Of a stretch of 64,000 nt of DNA, positions 33,147 through 42,728 are shown one piece after another. The position numbers and the translations under genes were made by a program. Position 1 is the first letter of the stretch, and every line of letters starts with the position of its first letter. The notes under the pieces are model-generated. The model searched no databases, was not told the DNA's origin, and saw only the letters and a program-made list of their open reading frames with translations. The stretch is from Anaerotignum lactatifermentans (GTDB lineage: Bacteria > Bacillota > Clostridia > Lachnospirales > Anaerotignaceae): assembly GCF_016902535.1 (NCBI RefSeq), contig NZ_JACSNY010000002.1, forward strand, positions 231,221-295,220, in the 5' to 3' direction.

Positions 33147-34343
33147 ATGGGTTTACAGGACACACCATCTGCGGAACGAGTACAAATTGGATTTTTCGGC
33201 TGCCGCAACGCCGGGAAATCCAGTCTGGTCAATGCGATAACCAATCAGGAAATGGCTTTGGTCTCCCCTGTCAAAGGAACAACGACCGATCCCGTGACAA
33301 AGGCTATGGAATTGCTACCATTAGGTCCGGTACTTATCATCGATACTCCCGGCATCGACGACGAAGGAGGGCTGGGAGAACAGCGGGTCAGAAGAACAAA
33401 ACAAGTACTCAACCGTATTGACTGTGCTGTGCTGGTCGTTGACAGCCAGACCGGGAAAACTGCGGCGGATCTGGAGTTGATGGAGCTGTTTCATCAAAAA
33501 CAGGTTCCTTTCCTGATCGCTTATAACAAAAGTGATCTCAGACAGCCTGTTCTGGCTGCGGAAAATGAAATTGCGGTCAGTGCCCTTCGCAAAACTGGTA
33601 TTGAAGAATTGAAGGAACAACTGGCGCAGCTGGGAAAATCTAAGGAACAGGAACGGACACTGGTACGGGATCTGGTTTCAGCAGGAGATCTGGTAGTTCT
33701 GGTAACACCGATTGACAGTGCCGCACCAAAGGGACGTTTGATCCTGCCGCAGCAGCAAACCATCCGTGATTTATTGGAGGCCAATGCGGTGCCAGTGGTA
33801 ACGAAAGAAAATATGCTTTCCTCCGCCCTTTCCGCATTAGGCAAAAAGCCTACGCTTGTTATAACAGACAGTCAGGTTTTTGCAAAAGCCAATGCAGATA
33901 CGCCCAAGGACATCCCTTTGACTTCCTTCTCTATTTTAATGGCCCGCTATAAAGGCTTTTTGACGGACGCGGTTCTTGGAGTAGCGGCCATTGAGACTTT
34001 GGATGAGGGCGATAAGGTTTTGATTTGTGAAGGGTGTACGCATCATCGTCAATGTGAAGATATCGGGACAGTAAAAATCCCTCGCTGGCTGCGGCAGCAT
34101 ACAGGCAAAAATTTGGAACTTATTCACACATCCGGAAAGGATTTCCCTGAGGATCTTTCTTCCTATAAGCTGGTAATCCATTGCGGCGGCTGTATGTTAA
34201 ATGAGCGCGAAATTACCTATCGTCGCAAATGCGCTGCGGATGCTGGCGTGCCATTTACGAATTACGGTATTGCCATTGCTTATATGACCGGTATTTTAAA
34301 ACGCAGCATCGAGATATTCCCTTCTCTCCATAAATTGATCTAA
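33147..34343 (+). CDS. hydF: [FeFe]-hydrogenase H-cluster maturation GTPase HydF
   Basis: 398 residues. N-terminal GTPase domain: G1 GCRNAGKSSL (about 14-23), G3 DTPGIDDEGG, G4 YNKSD. Middle dimerisation domain, then the C-terminal [4Fe-4S]-binding domain with CEGCTHHRQC and HCGGC. HydF is the scaffold that receives the diiron subcluster from HydE/HydG and loads it into HydA. None of those is in this window. Strong AAAGGAGG ribosome site; terminator follows. Confidence 0.95.
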   Translation: MGLQDTPSAERVQIGFFGCRNAGKSSLVNAITNQEMALVSPVKGTTTDPVTKAMELLPLGPVLIIDTPGIDDEGGLGEQRVRRTKQVLNRIDCAVLVVDSQTGKTAADLELMELFHQKQVPFLIAYNKSDLRQPVLAAENEIAVSALRKTGIEELKEQLAQLGKSKEQERTLVRDLVSAGDLVVLVTPIDSAAPKGRLILPQQQTIRDLLEANAVPVVTKENMLSSALSALGKKPTLVITDSQVFAKANADTPKDIPLTSFSILMARYKGFLTDAVLGVAAIETLDEGDKVLICEGCTHHRQCEDIGTVKIPRWLRQHTGKNLELIHTSGKDFPEDLSSYKLVIHCGGCMLNEREITYRRKCAADAGVPFTNYGIAIAYMTGILKRSIEIFPSLHKLI

Positions 34344-34344
34344 C

Positions 34345-34400
34345 AAAAAAACAGGCAGCTGTCTTTCGGAATAAATCCCGGAAACAGAGGCCTGTTTTTT
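34345..34400 (+). terminator. Terminator after hydF
   Basis: AACAGGC/GCCTGTT stem with a long internal arm and a TTTTTT tail, directly after the hydF stop. Confidence 0.8.
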
Positions 34401-34407
34401 CGCTAAA

Positions 34408-34497
34408 TCATAAATATACCTGTATCAGCGTAAGGACCAGAGCAATCACCAAAATTCCAACAGCCATCAGCCATGTTTGTTTTTTACCGGAACCCAT
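34408..34497 (-). CDS. 29-residue single-helix membrane peptide, or distal part of a broken gene
   Basis: Starts MGSGKKQTWL and continues as one hydrophobic helix. No good ribosome site. It is in the same frame as the 53-residue ORF just upstream, separated by one TAG and two codons, so it may be the distal third of a three-helix protein interrupted by an amber stop. Either reading is possible. Confidence 0.35.
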   Translation of the reverse strand: MGSGKKQTWLMAVGILVIALVLTLIQVYL

Positions 34498-34503
34498 CTG
34501 TGT

Positions 34504-34665
34504 CTACGCTTTTGTCAGTGGTTTTTTCCATAGATACATGGCAAAAGATGCAATCATGAAAATAGCAAGACGGATAGGCCAAATGGCTCCTCCCGCCAGA
34601 TCAGATGCTTGATTTGTAAAACTGAGCAGAAACAATACCACCATGATATGCTGCAGCCATCTCAT
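34504..34665 (-). CDS. 53-residue two-helix membrane protein
   Basis: ATG at 34665 after GGGGGAGAG, stop TAG at 34506-34504. It begins MRWLQHIMVVLFLLSF, has a second helix around IRLAIFMIASFAMYLW and ends KKPLTKA. Soluble domains absent. Family not recognised. See the following in-frame 29-residue piece. Confidence 0.5.
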   Translation of the reverse strand: MRWLQHIMVVLFLLSFTNQASDLAGGAIWPIRLAIFMIASFAMYLWKKPLTKA

Positions 34666-35148
34666 CCACGCTCTCCCCCTTTTTCTGTTCTTTGAATATA
34701 TCGGTTTATTTAGAGGGTATCATTCCGCTGGTAAGGAAACAAATACATTTTTCTTAAGATTCCTTACAAATAATATTTTGTTTGGTGTAAATGATCTTTT
34801 GCTGCTGTTTTTATTCTCTTTCTGTATGACAATCAACTTTTTAACCTTAATTTCCTTAAATTCCCTGCCAGATTATTGCCTAAATTTACATTTTCTTACA
34901 TGAATGTAAATTAGTGATTCTTACCATAATGTTTTACAGCCATCAAGAAAAAGTGTATCTAAAATCAAACATAACCACATTCTTTTTTACAATTTTGGGG
35001 AAAGCCACGATTCTGCAAAAACCTAGTAAATCTATCGTAATAGTAATATTATTATGATATACTTTCACACAGTGTATCTGAAATTGTCTTACGCTTTTCG
35101 ATACATGAATTTTTACACGAGAAAAATGGAAAGAGAGGTATTGATTTT
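34666..35148. other. A/T-rich intergenic region upstream of the M60 gene
   Basis: No gene supported. It holds an inverted repeat of about 12 bases (34880-34892 with 34903-34914), a 14-base direct repeat with one mismatch (34952-34965 and 35071-35084, AGTGTATCTRAAAT), and a -10-like TATACT near 35057. The repeat could be an operator for the surface-protein genes; this is a guess. A GAGAGGT ribosome site stands before the ATG at 35149. Confidence 0.4.
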
Positions 35149-38100
35149 ATGAAGAAAAACGCACTGCCTTGTATTATTCTGGCAGCGATTATGGCAGCAG
35201 GCTCTGCGCCCGCTGTCCACGGGGAGGAACTAACCGCATCCGATGTGATCTCTTCGCAGGAGACAGAACATGTATCCGGGGATTCATGGGCCGAAGATGA
35301 ATCCGAAGCAGAAGCATCTGATAAAGAAGAAGAAACTGACGAGAATGAAGCGCCTGAAGCCTTCCCGCTTCCGGAACAAGGTCATGAGGATGGCCAAGAG
35401 GAGGAAGATCAACAGAAAGAAGCCATCACGGAGGATGTGGAGGAAGATACTCCCGAGCTTCTCATAGAGGATGAAGAAATTTTAACACCACTTGCGCTGG
35501 AAAGCGTAGAGAGCACCAGCACCATTACCGTTCGTGTGCGAATGGATTATCCTATGACAAAGTCCGCTGTTCAACAGCAGAATATTTCCATGGAAATTGC
35601 GCCTGCCTCTACAGGAAAACAGATCTCTCCGGTGATCTCTCTCACCTATCTGGACGAAAACGGAGACGCCTGTGGTGATATGATGATATTGTAGCCGCTA
35701 TTGATCTGGTTGCGGAGGGAATGCCCGCCGGAGAAGCGGAAAATACATATGATGTGACGGTATCCGGCGACGGCTATCGCACATTTACCTACCATGATTT
35801 ATCTTTAGAACAGCACGCTAAGGTCATTACCATCGGGACAAAAGAAAGCAGCTTTACACTGGGCGATGTCAATGACGATGGCAAGATCGACCTGAAGGAT
35901 CTGAAGCTGGTAGAAGCCGCTCTGAGAACAAATGATTCTGATTATGACATCAATAAAGACGGCAGAGTAAATATTGTGGATATTTCTATTGTGAACCGCG
36001 GTATGATCGTTCCGGTTGGAGGAAAGGCATTGGTACAGAATGGGGCCATGGTTGCCAGCGCCCTCATCGGCACCATTGACGCTGATGAAACAGATCTTTC
36101 CGGCATTGCCCTTTCCGGCGATACCAGCATCAGTGATCTTTTCGTGGGAGAAAGCACTGTCACCGTTTCCAAGGCGGATGGCCAAAAAGAGATTTCCGAA
36201 GATGCGCCGCTGAATATTCCCATTGTATTTACAGAAGGCGTTGCCATGAGTGAAGTACAGATCGCGACACCTGCGGCAAATGGTATTGAGGAATTTCAGG
36301 TAATCGTAGAAACCGAAGACAACGGCAGAATTGTGTATGGGAGCACATCTCGTACAAAAACAGCGGCCCTTTTATCCAGGTCCGCCCGGGAAGCAGATCA
36401 GGTGATTGTTGTAAATCTGGGCACTCGTAAAGTCGTAAAAAAAATCACGATTCAGGTAACAAAAACAGCAGATAACGAAACAGCCGTTATCAAGCAGATT
36501 GCCTTTGTAGAAAATACACTGGCAAAGGCTCCTGAAGCGGAAGCGGCAAAACCCAAGAACGTAACCGCCTCCCCTGCCAGTCCAGTGAGAGTGTATCTCT
36601 GAAATGGGATGCCATGTCCAATGTTACAGGCTGCAAAGTATATTACGGCACATCTCAGAATGCTTTGACAAAATCTGTTTCCGCCACCAAAAATCAAGTT
36701 ACCGTGGAAGGTCTGGAAAATCTTCAAAAATATTATTTCATGGTAGTTGGCACCAGTGACGGATGGGAAAGTGCTTCCTCCTCTGTGGTCTCTGCAACCC
36801 CAATTCCCGAAGATAAACCGGTTGCACCGACTACATTGAGTGTAACAGCTATGGATTCCGCTCTTCGTTTTGGATGAGGAAAAACAGAAAACGCTACCGG
36901 ATATATTATATACTATCGTGAAAAGGGCCAGACTGACTGGATTTCTAAAAATGTAGGCAACGTCACCACCACATCCATTGGCAGTCTGACCAATGGCACA
37001 ACCTATGAATTTTGTGTAGAAGCCTATAATCAGGCGGGAACAGGCCCCCGCTCCATTATTGTAGAAGGCGTACCGAAATCTCTGGAAATTACAGGACCGG
37101 AACTGCCTACGGAAAACAGAATCGACAATGCGCTGATTACAGTGCGTGCTGACAGCGGCGGCGCGGGCAACGTTAACTGGAACGAATGCCCGAATTTTAA
37201 AGTCGATCATATTCTGGACGGAAATTACAGCACATTCTGGCAGTCTGGCTTATGGTACGGCAACCAGAGCTTTACCTTTGATTTTTCTGCGCCTCAGAGC
37301 ATGAACTACATGATTTATGTTCCCAGACAGGGGGATATCACCTATACCTCCCAAATGAGGGACTATAAGATTACCGCTTATCGGAAAACAGCAGAAGGAA
37401 CTTATGAAGTCATTGGAACACGGGCGGCAAATATCAACGCGAAAGTCATTCAGGATGGCACAGGTTATCTGGTACTGGAAATTCCAGAGGTAGATGATAT
37501 TTCCCGCATCACGGTAAATGTTGGCCAATGGGAAGGCGGAAAGTCTGTTACACTTTCCGAGGCGGCTTTCTACCATCTGGATGATACACCGGAGCAGATT
37601 GCGGACCTCTTTGCCAACGGCAGCTTTACACAGCTGAAATACAATGCTTCAGAAACTCTGAAAAAAGTTGAGGAATTGAAAACAAAGGTGGAAAGCACTT
37701 CCGCTTTCTATCTGAAAAAAGACATGATGCTGCGCGAACTGCAGGACGCGAAAGCGCTGGCGGAAGGCCAGGTTCTTGCGGTACAAGATGGATTCCAGTC
37801 CAGAAGCATTTCCGCAGACAGCAAATATGGACAAACCGCATCCATTTTACAGCCTCTGGGCGTTACGGCGGAAGCAAACAGTGAGTTTGTCATTTACGCG
37901 GATCTGCCGGAGGACAGTCCTGTTTCCATTGTACCAACACAGTATTACGCGGACGCTGGCTCCTGGCAGGCTCCGGCAATCCGCCTGCAAAACGGCAGAA
38001 ACGTCATCAGCGTATCTCAAGTAGAAACCGTAGCCACAGAGAAAGGCGGCCCTCTTTACCTGACATACGGCGGAGCGCATCCCGAGGAAATTCAGCTTCG

Positions 38101-40237
38101 CATCGTTACAGATGAAAGCAAAAACGGAAAAATCCCCATGCTGGAGCTTTCCAACTGGTATCAGATATCTGAAAAGGACAGAAAAGATGCCATCCAGACC
38201 TATGTGGATGAAGTTTCCGCTTACGTTCAGAAAAAAGGCAGCACATTGAACCAGACAAGTATTTGGAATCAGACAGAAATTTCTACCCCCAGCGTATTGC
38301 TTTCCATTCCTGTAAAGGAAGCAGCAAACGGGCTGACTGTAGATTCTCTTTATGACGCAATTCTGGCCTGGGAAGACGTTTCTTATGTGGTTAATACAAC
38401 ACAGGGAATCGTAGATACAGCAAAAGAGGACTATCAGTATCCTATGGAGAGCCGTCAGAATATCCGCTACATGCGCATGTTCGGCTCTGCCTTTATGTAT
38501 GCCGCCGGCAATCATATCGGTGTTGGATACACATCCGCCGGAGAACTGACCAAGGGCCAGCCTGTCACTAAGCTGGCGCAGGAGGCGGAAAGCAATGGTC
38601 TTTACGGTTGGGGCATCGCCCATGAAATCGGCCATAACATGGATAAACTGGGCAAAACCGAAATCACAAACAACCTTTACTCTTTGATGGTACAAAGCTA
38701 TGATGGGAAGGATATGACTTCCCTCCCCACTCGACTGGAAACAGAAGGCAAGTATGACGACATTTTCCAGAAAACGGCGGAAGCTCGTCCTGGTTCAGCG
38801 AATAATGTTTTTGTACAGCTGGGGATGTACTGGCAGCTGCATCTGGCTTATGATGATGCCAGCGAGCCCATGGCCTTCTATCAGGAATTCTTCCAGCTTT
38901 GGAAATCCGGGGAATACGCTTCCGGCAATGACTACGACAATCGTTTTGCTCTTATTGCTTCCAAAGTGGCTGATCGTGACTTAACAGAATTCTTCACCCG
39001 TTGGGGGATGGAATTAAGTGAATCCACAAAACGTACCTTGAAGACATACGAAGAGGAGACCAGAGCGATCTGGTATCTCAATGACGATTCCCGCAGAAAC
39101 CGTCTTGACGACAAAGGGAAAGCAAATGGTACATTGACGCTGGAACCCGTTTCTATAACAGATTCTGCTGATGGAAGCGGTCAGGATGTAACGCTTCGTT
39201 TCAGCCATACAGACAGTGAAAACATTCTGGGCTATGAAATTTTAAGAGATGGCAAATCTATTGCCTTCACCCAGAAAACAACTTATACCGATCAGATTGG
39301 TACAGCAAACAATACGGTACTGACCTACTCTGTTCGTGCTATTGATAAGCAGGGGAATCCTTCCGCGGACGCTGAGGAACAACAGGTGCGGATTTCCTAT
39401 GACAATGTTTTAGAAGCAGATTTGTACGAGCTGTCCCGGGAAGGCACCACAATTACCATTACCATGAAGGACGGCAAGGCACAGTCTGTTGCCGGAATTA
39501 AGCTGGATCAGACAACATCTTCTGTTACGGCACACATTTCCACAAATGCAGACGATAATCAGAAAGAAACTACATTAATCCTGAGCCAGAATATGAGCGA
39601 CGAAGGCAAATTCAAGGCCTACTTCACCAAGCCCGGCGCGAATGAAACAGACAGCCGTATTTGGACCTACGACGCCACTAAAATTGTACTGGAGCATGTA
39701 CCTGAGGGTGCCGCTGTACAGCTGATCGGTGCCGTTAATGATGATGTGGCATTTCATATGGACGGCGCGTCCATCGGCAGACTTTCTCACAATTTCCAGT
39801 GGGGAGATACATCCGACGAAGTGATTCCGGCTGGATCTTTGGTCATTGTAGGTACTTATGTAGGTGATCCCAGATACAACTACGTGGAAATCCAGGGTGA
39901 ATTTACTGTAAGAGATCTGGAAACAGGCACTGAGTCCAAAGAGATTCGCCCTATCAACGGCGAAACCTATTTGCTGGCCGAGATTCCGGAAGATGGACAG
40001 GTCAGTCTGATTAGCAACGGTATGTTCCTGTATGTCATCGACGAGGATATGGAAGACAGTCTGAAAGGAGATCATGTGGACTGCGATCAGCCCAGTTCCC
40101 TTCCCGACCGTATCCAGGCTTTGCTGTACAGAACAGACAGTATTTCCAGCACAAACGGACGTGTTACCGCAAAAACGGTATGGATCACCTCTCCCGACGC
40201 AGACAGCCTGCCTTCCATCGTTTTGGAGCAAAATTAA
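35149..40237 (+). pseudogene. Secreted dockerin / Fn3 / discoidin / M60-like peptidase, broken in three places
   Basis: Restoring two lost bases gives about 1696 residues. Order: signal peptide (1-25), acidic linker (26-115), a strand-rich domain, a dockerin-type calcium repeat pair (about 239-286, GDVNDDGKIDLKDL and YDINKDGRVNIVD), a discoidin-like domain, two fibronectin III domains, an F5/8-type C domain (DHILDGNYSTFW), and a peptidase M60 (enhancin-like) domain with HEIGH near residue 1159 and a Glu eight residues after it. Such proteases cut mucin-type glycoproteins. Lesions: one-base loss near 35675-35690 (stop TAG at 35692), one-base loss near 36585 (stop TGA at 36600), and TGA at 36875 where Fn3 needs Trp. 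All else is intact, so decay is recent, or these are assembly errors. The intact 3' frame (from 36878) has no signal peptide. Confidence 0.85.
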
Positions 40238-40255
40238 AAAAGGAGGAACTAATTT

Positions 40256-41638
40256 ATGAAAAAAATAGCTACCCTTCTGACCGGTATCCTGTCGGCATCT
40301 TTGATGATGCCGACTGCCGCCCTGGCCGCAGGCCCCGGCGTAGCCCTTTACTGGGACAGAACGGCAGATACAGCAAGTGTATATGTTTCCGGTCTTTCTG
40401 AACGTATCACCGGCTTAGAATTGACTTTAGACGCGAAACAGGATGTTTCCGGCGTTACATTTCAGGCACAAAAAGATATGGCCTATGGCCATTTCAAAAC
40501 AAACGGTACTTCTTTCACTATTTATGTTGACGCTGTAAGTGTCATAGACAGCGAAAATGGAAAAATCTATCTGGGAGATCTCAGCGTATCCGATCAGATT
40601 TCCTTTTTGCGGGCATCTGATCTGGTTACCATAAATGAAGACGACAATTCTGCTGTTTATGATTCTGTTACCCTGGAAAACAACGATTCCGGAGAAAGTA
40701 CAGATCCCCCTGAGGACAGCGGCAACGATGAGGACAACAAACCCGGGGACAACGATTCTACTGGCGACGGCAGTACAGGAGGCGGCAGCCAAAACAATGG
40801 AGGCTCTGGAAATAACAATGGAAGCGGCGGTTCCGGCGGCAGTTCCAGCAGTTCTGGTTCCTCATCCTCTTCCCGCCCTTCCATTGTCGGTGGACTTACC
40901 AACGGCACTATCTCCTACAACAGCAACGGCAGCATCACCATCCGCCCGAACAGCGGCTATGAAATCAAAGATGTCCTGCTTAATGGCGTCTCTATGGGCG
41001 CAGTCACAACCCTGTATCAACTTACCTCGGAAGACAAGGTTGAGGTGATTTTTGTGGAAACCGCAAAAGAACCTGTACAGAATGAATCCTCTTCTGCCGG
41101 TTTTACGGATGTACCCGCCGGACAGTGGTATGCATCCTCTGTTTCCTATGTAACACAGAGAGGTCTGTTTTCCGGCGTCAGTGAAACAGAATTTGCCCCG
41201 ATGCAGAGCATGACAAGAGGAATGTTAGTATCTGTTCTGTATCGTATGCAGGGAGCGAATTATACAGGGAATGTCCCCTTCCAGGATGTGCCCTCCGGTG
41301 CATGGTATGAAAAGGCCGTAGGCTGGGCTTATGCCAACCAGGTAGTATCCGGTGTGACAGCTACCTCCTTCTCTCCGAATACACCCATTAAAAGAGAGGA
41401 TGCCGCCGTTATGCTGAAACGATATCTGGTATCCGCCGGCGTTTCCTTAGAAAGCGGCGCCCCTTCCTTCAGCGATAACGGGTCCATCAGCGCTTATGCC
41501 AAGGACAGCGTTGCGGCCATGCAGAAAGCCGGACTTCTCTCCGGTGACGATGCCGGAAACTTCCGCCCGAAAGCGGAAATTACCCGCGCAGAGATTGCAT
41601 CCATTTTCCAGCGCATGTGTCAAAAATACGGTTTATAA
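40256..41638 (+). CDS. SLH-anchored surface protein with cohesin-like N-terminal domain
   Basis: 460 residues. Signal peptide (cleavage after ALA, residue 24). N-terminal beta domain (about 25-135) with SVYVSGLSERITGLELTLDA-type strands, like a short cohesin, but not certain. Asp/Gly/Ser/Asn-rich linker (about 140-215), a small GYEIKDVLLNG repeat domain (about 220-275), then three SLH domains (about 278-455: FTDVPAGQWYASSV, FQDVPSGAWYEKAV, FSDNGSISAYAKDS). SLH domains bind pyruvylated secondary wall polymers. It follows the dockerin-bearing M60 gene by 18 bases with AAAGGAGGA before its ATG, so the two are a unit; a cohesin-dockerin pairing on the cell surface is possible. Confidence 0.85.
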   Translation: MKKIATLLTGILSASLMMPTAALAAGPGVALYWDRTADTASVYVSGLSERITGLELTLDAKQDVSGVTFQAQKDMAYGHFKTNGTSFTIYVDAVSVIDSENGKIYLGDLSVSDQISFLRASDLVTINEDDNSAVYDSVTLENNDSGESTDPPEDSGNDEDNKPGDNDSTGDGSTGGGSQNNGGSGNNNGSGGSGGSSSSSGSSSSSRPSIVGGLTNGTISYNSNGSITIRPNSGYEIKDVLLNGVSMGAVTTLYQLTSEDKVEVIFVETAKEPVQNESSSAGFTDVPAGQWYASSVSYVTQRGLFSGVSETEFAPMQSMTRGMLVSVLYRMQGANYTGNVPFQDVPSGAWYEKAVGWAYANQVVSGVTATSFSPNTPIKREDAAVMLKRYLVSAGVSLESGAPSFSDNGSISAYAKDSVAAMQKAGLLSGDDAGNFRPKAEITRAEIASIFQRMCQKYGL

Positions 41639-41654
41639 GCAGACGAAACGCAAA

Positions 41655-41693
41655 AGAGCACCCCATAAAATAAAATGGGGTGCTCTCCTTTTA
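41655..41693. terminator. Bidirectional terminator after the SLH protein gene
   Basis: Perfect 12-base-pair hairpin (41655-41666 with 41675-41686) followed by CCTTTTATTCTTTT. Confidence 0.8.
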
Positions 41694-42299
41694 TTCTTTT
41701 GTCAGGACAGGGGTACTTCCCTGATTTGAGATCTGATAGCCAAGTGCTTCCGCCAGATCCCGTATTTTGATAAAGTTTGTACCATCCTTTAATATCCGAT
41801 CCACGGGATATTCTTTTCCGTTAACGATAATCTTCCCTTTTTCCACCACTTCCAAATCCTCCCTTTCTTCGTAAACAATATCCCTTAATTTCAGCCAGTG
41901 CGTGAAATCCGCTTTTTGCAGGCTGTTTTTCCTGCATCCGTAGGCACTGCCGTCTTCCGCGATGTATTCCCCACCGCCAATATAAATACCGATATGCCCT
42001 TGTTTCCACACGGCTGCTCCGATGGGCGCTTTGGAAATCTCTGAAATGGGATGAATCTCTACCGCAGTATCGTGATATCCCTGGGAACTGCGGATGATCC
42101 CGGTAGCCCAAGAGATCAAGCCGGAACAGTCACAGCAGACTTTTCCGATTTTGCTTTTATCGCTGTCCCATACGAGAGCTCCATAGAGTTTTTTTAATTG
42201 CAGAAATTTTTCCGGGGTCATTACGGCCCCTTTCATTCCATATACATAGGGAACTCCCAGCTTAGATACGGCAAATCGCGCCAATTCTTTGCCTGTCAT
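41691..42299 (-). CDS. NlpC/P60-like protein with C-terminal copper-amine-oxidase-N-like domain
   Basis: 202 residues from the ATG at 42299, after AGGAGGTGATTAT (frame is open to 42350). The NlpC/P60 papain-like fold is seen in GVPYVYGMKG, the catalytic Cys in CDCSGLISW and the His in GHIGIYIGGG. The last 45 residues (INGKEYPVDRIL, IKIRDLAEALGYQIS) resemble the copper amine oxidase N1-like domain often on clostridial and phage wall hydrolases. No signal peptide, so it may act inside, via holin, or as a relic of phage lysin. Confidence 0.8.
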   Translation of the reverse strand: MTGKELARFAVSKLGVPYVYGMKGAVMTPEKFLQLKKLYGALVWDSDKSKIGKVCCDCSGLISWATGIIRSSQGYHDTAVEIHPISEISKAPIGAAVWKQGHIGIYIGGGEYIAEDGSAYGCRKNSLQKADFTHWLKLRDIVYEEREDLEVVEKGKIIVNGKEYPVDRILKDGTNFIKIRDLAEALGYQISNQGSTPVLTKE

Positions 42300-42463
42300 A
42301 TAATCACCTCCTTTTTCCATACTATGTACAAGACTGTTTTCAGAGACCATTCTTGTCTTTTATTTTAAAAAAGAAAACGTCTCAAAACATCTCAATAGAG
42401 TTTCCAGCAGAAAAAAACATAAAGCAAAAGGAATTTTGTCATACTAATCTCGAGGTGAGAATC

Positions 42464-42628
42464 ATGAAAAAAACGAAAAAAAAGAAAGTGCCTAAAGATA
42501 CTATCCCGGCAGGAGATCTGTACAGTATCCGTCAAAATTCCGAATACAGCGACAGCGGCAAGGCCGCCCCGGACAATAATATTTTCTGGGAAGAACGAAG
42601 CAACCCGCTCAGTTCCAAGGGGAACTAA
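42464..42628 (+). CDS. Small basic-then-polar hypothetical protein
   Basis: 54 residues. ATG at 42464 eight bases after CGAGGTGA. It begins with a Lys-run (MKKTKKKKVPKDTIPAGD) and continues polar with IRQNSEYSDSGKAAPDNNIFWEE. No Cys, no helix of membrane type. Family not recognised. Followed by a good terminator, which supports a real transcript. Confidence 0.55.
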   Translation: MKKTKKKKVPKDTIPAGDLYSIRQNSEYSDSGKAAPDNNIFWEERSNPLSSKGN

Positions 42629-42654
42629 GCCCCGCAAAACAAAACACTGCAAAA

Positions 42655-42697
42655 CAAAATCGCTGGAGTCCTTTTACAAGGCTTCCAGCGATTTTGT
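42655..42697. terminator. Bidirectional terminator
   Basis: AATCGCTGGAG/CTTCCAGCGATT hairpin with T-run in the plus direction and A-rich flank in the other; between the 54-residue gene and the MATE gene. Confidence 0.8.
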
Positions 42698-42728
42698 TAT
42701 CTGCTATTTCCGTTTTTTATTTATTTCA

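Noticed and set aside
34643..34903. 86-residue plus-strand ORF rich in Phe and Leu
   Set aside because: A/T-driven open frame without ribosome site, overlapping the better supported minus-strand small ORF.
36875..36877. In-frame TGA as recoded Trp or selenocysteine
   Set aside because: TGA is used as a normal stop elsewhere in the window, the site is an Fn3 Trp and not a redox site, and two frameshifts affect the same gene.
35149..40237. Programmed frameshifting in the M60 gene
   Set aside because: No slippery heptamer or downstream structure seen at either shift, and the additional stop codon makes decay or sequence error simpler.
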